From Enhygromyxa salina (GTDB lineage Bacteria > Myxococcota_A > Polyangia > Nannocystales > Nannocystaceae), in contig NZ_JMCC02000026.1 of the NCBI RefSeq assembly GCF_000737335.2, positions 1 through 64,000 on the forward strand: DNA of 64,000 nt, written 5' to 3'. A program made the translations under genes and the position numbers. Position 1 is the first letter of the stretch; each line of letters starts with the position of its first letter. This document shows positions 61,198 to 64,000 of the stretch, piece by piece. Under the pieces are notes generated by a model. It was not told the DNA's origin, did not search any database, and saw nothing but the letters and a program-made list of their open reading frames with translations.

Positions 61198-62563
61198 AAT
61201 TGGAGCACAGGTACTCGGCGCCAAACCCCTGACTGCTCATGAAGTCCGAGGTCCACGACAACCCGTCCTGGGTGAGCGCGTGGGTCTCGGGGCAGCCGTT
61301 GCTGGCGACCTCGCGCACGATCATGCCGCTCGAGTAGCCCAGCGAGTTGCACAGCGCCGCGACCATGTCGACACCAACCCCGTTGTTGTTGCTGTCGGGG
61401 GCGTTGCACAGGCCCAGCTGCGCGTTGCAGCAGCCGCCGTAGCTGTTGGGCATCATGTCGCCGTTGGCGTCGCCGGCGTCGGGCATCGAGCGCAGCGCCC
61501 CGCCCGAGTTGGTCCCGAATTGCAGGGTCCCGGCGTTTGGATCGTAGTTGCAGTAGAAGCTGTCGGGCGGGCAGCCGTCGCCGGGGCAGCCGATGTAGTG
61601 CAGCGTGCTGTCCGTGTAGCTGCGCAGGTCGACGCCGTTGCTGGCCACGCCCCACACGTTCATGTTGGTCACGATGTCGTCACAGCTCGCGCCGTTCGAG
61701 ATGCAGTCGTTGGTGCAGCCGTCGGCGTCAACGTCGTTGCCGTCGTCGCACTCTTCCATGCCGTCCCACTTGAAGCCGTCGCCGCAAAACGAGGGCGCGC
61801 AGCTGGTCGGGCACGCGTCGCCATCTTCGAGGTTGCCGTCGTCGCACTCTTCCATGCCGGCCCACAGGTGGCCGTCGCCGCAGGTCGCGGGGACACACTG
61901 CGGCGAGATGCACCCGTCGGTGAGCTCGAGGTTGCCGTCGTCACACAGCTCGACCCCGGCCTGAACGAAGCCGTCGCCACAAAACGCGAGCTGGCAGGCC
62001 GGGCAGTCGTCGCTGGTGTCGTCGTTGCCGTCGTCGCACTGCTCGCCCTCCTGCAGCACCCCGTCACCGCAGACGCCGGGCAGGCACGCCGAGCTGCACC
62101 CGTCGGCCTCGTCGTCGTTGCCGTCGTCACACTCCTCGACGCCCTCGTGGGTGAAGCCGTCGCCGCAGGTCGCCAGCTTGCAGCCCATCACGCAGTCGTC
62201 GGTGTTGATCGGGTTGCCGTCGTCGCACTCCTCGAAGCCCTCGTACACGTAGCCGTCACCGCACGCGGCGATGTGGCAGTTGGGGGTGCACTGGCCAGAC
62301 TCGGCGTTCTCCGGGCCAAGGTCGCACTCCTCGCCCGGATCGACGACGCCGTCACCACAGTTGGGGTTCCCGGTGTCGCCGTCGCCGTCGCCGTCGCCCT
62401 CGGCGCTGCCGGTCTCGGTCGAGTCGCCGTCGCCGTCGCCGTCGCCCGGCTGGGTCGTGAAGGTCGTGAAGCCGCCCTCGCTCTCCGGGGCTGGGGTGCA
62501 GCCGCTGATCGCCGGCAGACACAGCAACGCGGCGAGACCAAGGTGCGCGAGATTCAAGTGCAT
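61196..62563 (-). CDS. Cys-rich (DUF4215) repeat lipoprotein with unassigned head domain
   Basis: 455 residues from the ATG at 62563 (an upstream ATG at 62629 gives no signal peptide). Lipobox LPAISGC, a GDGDGDP linker, then about seven Myxococcus-type Cys-rich repeats (CGDGVVDPGEECDLGPENAE, CGDGYVYEGFEECDDGNPIN) to about residue 285. Residues about 290-455 form a Cys-rich head not seen elsewhere in the window: CDDIVTNMNVWGVASNGVDL, GCPGDGCPPDSFYCNY, PNSYGGCCNAQLGLCNAPD and a final EYLCSN. This resembles no family I can name. The shared stalk with the fibrinogen-like protein at 40554 points to exchange of heads. Probably a surface adhesin or receptor. Confidence 0.8.
   Translation of the reverse strand: MHLNLAHLGLAALLCLPAISGCTPAPESEGGFTTFTTQPGDGDGDGDSTETGSAEGDGDGDGDTGNPNCGDGVVDPGEECDLGPENAESGQCTPNCHIAACGDGYVYEGFEECDDGNPINTDDCVMGCKLATCGDGFTHEGVEECDDGNDDEADGCSSACLPGVCGDGVLQEGEQCDDGNDDTSDDCPACQLAFCGDGFVQAGVELCDDGNLELTDGCISPQCVPATCGDGHLWAGMEECDDGNLEDGDACPTSCAPSFCGDGFKWDGMEECDDGNDVDADGCTNDCISNGASCDDIVTNMNVWGVASNGVDLRSYTDSTLHYIGCPGDGCPPDSFYCNYDPNAGTLQFGTNSGGALRSMPDAGDANGDMMPNSYGGCCNAQLGLCNAPDSNNNGVGVDMVAALCNSLGYSSGMIVREVASNGCPETHALTQDGLSWTSDFMSSQGFGAEYLCSN
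62375..62447 (-). repeat. Gly-Asp linker repeat array
   Basis: Two blocks of gtcgcc trinucleotide pairs (GDGDGD on the minus strand) separated by a Thr/Ser/Glu-encoding spacer, in the Cys-rich lipoprotein gene. Confidence 0.8.
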
Positions 62564-62765
62564 GCCACCATTGTCGGGGTTGGGCCGCGGATCCGATAGC
62601 CCAAATCTGGTCGGCCCAGCGTGCAACACGCAACGCGCTCGATCCCCAGATAACGCAGTTCTTCGTGAAGACAGCCGGTTCTGAGCGGACCGCCCACGAG
62701 CGATGTCCGCGACCCAAGCGAAGCGTTCACCAGCCCAGACGCGCGCCAGGTACGATGCCCCCGAG

Positions 62766-64000
62766 ATGCCCAGCTCGATCGACGCCGACCTGCTGCTCCA
62801 ACGCTTCTACCGTCACGTCGAGGCGCGCGGCGGCGACATCTACCTGACCCAGCCCACCCCCGACGGCCGGGTCATCGACTACAGCTTCGCGCAGGTCTAC
62901 GACCAGGCCGCGCGGATGGCCGCGCACCTCGACTCGCTGGGCTTCGAGCGCCAGTCGAAGATCGCAATCGTCTCGAAGAACTGCGCCCACTTCATCATGG
63001 CGGAGCTGGCGATCTGGATGGCCGGGCACGTCACGGTCGCGCTGTACCCCACGCTCAGCCACTCCACCGCGAACTACATCCTCGAGCACAGCGACGCGAA
63101 GCTGTTGTTCGTTGGCAAGCTCGACACTTGGACCGAGCTCGAGCAAGGGGTCCCCGAAGGCATGCCCTGCATCACGCTCCCGCTCGCGCCAGCCACCAAG
63201 CACCGCGGGTGGGACGACATCATCGCAGCCACCGAGCCGGTCGCAGACAAGCGGACCCGCGCGGCCGACGACGAGTCGCTGATCATCTACACCTCGGGCA
63301 GCACCGGCACGCCCAAGGGCGTCATGCACAGCTTCCGCACGATCTCGGTGCCAACCAAGGGCCTCGTCTCGCAGCTGGGCATCAACGAGCACGAGCGACA
63401 AATCTCCTACCTACCGCTGGCCCACGCGATGGACCGCTGGCTGTCGGGCTGTGTGTCGCTGTACGCCGGCTCGCGCGTGTTCTTTGCCGACTCGCTCGAG
63501 ACCTTCGTCGCGGATCTCAAGCGCGCGCGGCCAACCGTGTTCTTGTCGGTCCCGCGCCTGTGGCTCAAATTTCAGCTCGGCGTCTATGCCAAGCTGCCCA
63601 AGCGCAAGCTCGATCGCTTGCTCGCTATCCCGATCATCCGCGGCATCATCAAGAAGAAGATCCTCGCCAACCTGGGCCTCGAGCACGTGCGCTTCGCCGG
63701 CAGCGGCTCGGCGCCGATCCCCGCCGAGCTGATCCAGTGGTACCGCGACCTCGGCCTCGAGCTGCTCGAGGGCTACGGCATGAGCGAGAACTTCAACTAT
63801 TCGCACCTCACGCGGCCCGGCCACGGTCGCCCCGGCTACATCGGCAACGCGTACCCCGACGTCGACTGCAAGCTCTCGGACGCCGGTGAGATCCTGGTCA
63901 GGAGCCCCGGCAACATGCTGGGTTACTACAAAGAACAAGACCTGAGCAAAGCCGCGTTCACTGAAGATGGGTACTTGCAGACCGGTGATCTTGGCGTGAT
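62766..64000 (+). CDS. Long-chain acyl-CoA synthetase (AMP-forming), 3' partial
   Basis: 411 residues present from the ATG at 62766; the gene runs off the right edge. Adenylate-forming family: LIIYTSGSTGTPKGVMHS (P-loop motif A3), SYLPLAHAMDRWLSG (A4/A5 region), LLEGYGMSENFNYS (A5), and YLQTGDLG (A7) just before the end. The N-terminus (YSFAQVYDQAARMAAHLDSL) and overall spacing fit long-chain fatty-acid CoA ligases of the FadD15/AMP-binding type that act in beta-oxidation or lipid synthesis. The missing C-terminal part should contain the catalytic Lys. It is divergent from the Cys-rich lipoprotein gene with about 200 bp between starts; no motif seen there. Confidence 0.9.
   Translation, partial: MPSSIDADLLLQRFYRHVEARGGDIYLTQPTPDGRVIDYSFAQVYDQAARMAAHLDSLGFERQSKIAIVSKNCAHFIMAELAIWMAGHVTVALYPTLSHSTANYILEHSDAKLLFVGKLDTWTELEQGVPEGMPCITLPLAPATKHRGWDDIIAATEPVADKRTRAADDESLIIYTSGSTGTPKGVMHSFRTISVPTKGLVSQLGINEHERQISYLPLAHAMDRWLSGCVSLYAGSRVFFADSLETFVADLKRARPTVFLSVPRLWLKFQLGVYAKLPKRKLDRLLAIPIIRGIIKKKILANLGLEHVRFAGSGSAPIPAELIQWYRDLGLELLEGYGMSENFNYSHLTRPGHGRPGYIGNAYPDVDCKLSDAGEILVRSPGNMLGYYKEQDLSKAAFTEDGYLQTGDLGV

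Overview
The window is about 64 kb of very GC-rich DNA, densely coding on both strands, and most likely from a myxobacterium of the Nannocystaceae type (Nannocystis, Plesiocystis, Enhygromyxa). That placement is an inference. It rests on many lipoproteins with Gly-Asp (GDGDGDP) linkers, Myxococcus-type Cys-rich repeats (CGDG...CDDGN), RCC1, CotH and IgGFc-binding surface proteins, modular polyketide synthases, and VgrG/DUF2169/DUF3540 type VI secretion cassettes. No rRNA, tRNA, CRISPR array or insertion sequence was seen.

Layout. 0-1.8 kb: the 3' end of a barrel-like envelope protein, a possible DNA-binding protein and the 3' scrap of a copper monooxygenase gene. 1.9-9.1 kb: a tightly coupled five-gene type VI spike cassette (PAAR-like, VgrG, DUF2169 with pentapeptide repeats, a second pentapeptide protein, DUF3540). 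9.1-15.7 kb: leftward surface lipoproteins (small lipoprotein, Cys-rich protein with a 111-bp tandem duplication, zincin protease, CotH-like, ferritin-like) and a broken short-chain reductase gene. 15.9-28.0 kb: a first polyketide locus: flavin halogenase-like enzyme, lipocalin-like protein, a 2969-residue PKS and a DUF2071 protein. 28.0-33.4 kb: a paired acyl-CoA dehydrogenase operon, pirin, a broken AraC gene, a GNAT acetyltransferase and trpS.

33.5-44.0 kb is an accessory stretch: a copper monooxygenase-like lipoprotein, a putative peptidoglycan-targeting triad (OmpA/PG-binding protein, amidase, lipoprotein), a Cys-rich/fibrinogen-like protein, a small possible bacteriocin/immunity pair, and a MafI-like immunity gene beside a decayed toxin tail. 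44.0-48.0 kb: a short family A DNA polymerase, an RCC1 lipoprotein and another lipoprotein. 48.0-54.2 kb: a second polyketide locus, in one direction: PKS with terminal thioesterase and NTF2-like domain, COQ4-like protein, TylF-type O-methyltransferase. 54.7-64.0 kb: lysine 2,3-aminomutase, a large repeat/PDZ membrane protein, an IgGFc-binding lipoprotein, a second Cys-rich lipoprotein, and the 5' part of a long-chain acyl-CoA synthetase.

The most unusual points are PKS active-site substitutions (Ser for Cys in the first ketosynthase of PKS1; Cys for Ser in the thioesterase of PKS2), the PKS-COQ4-methyltransferase association, the signal-less amidase/OmpA/lipoprotein triad, and several gene remnants whose breakpoints are still readable.
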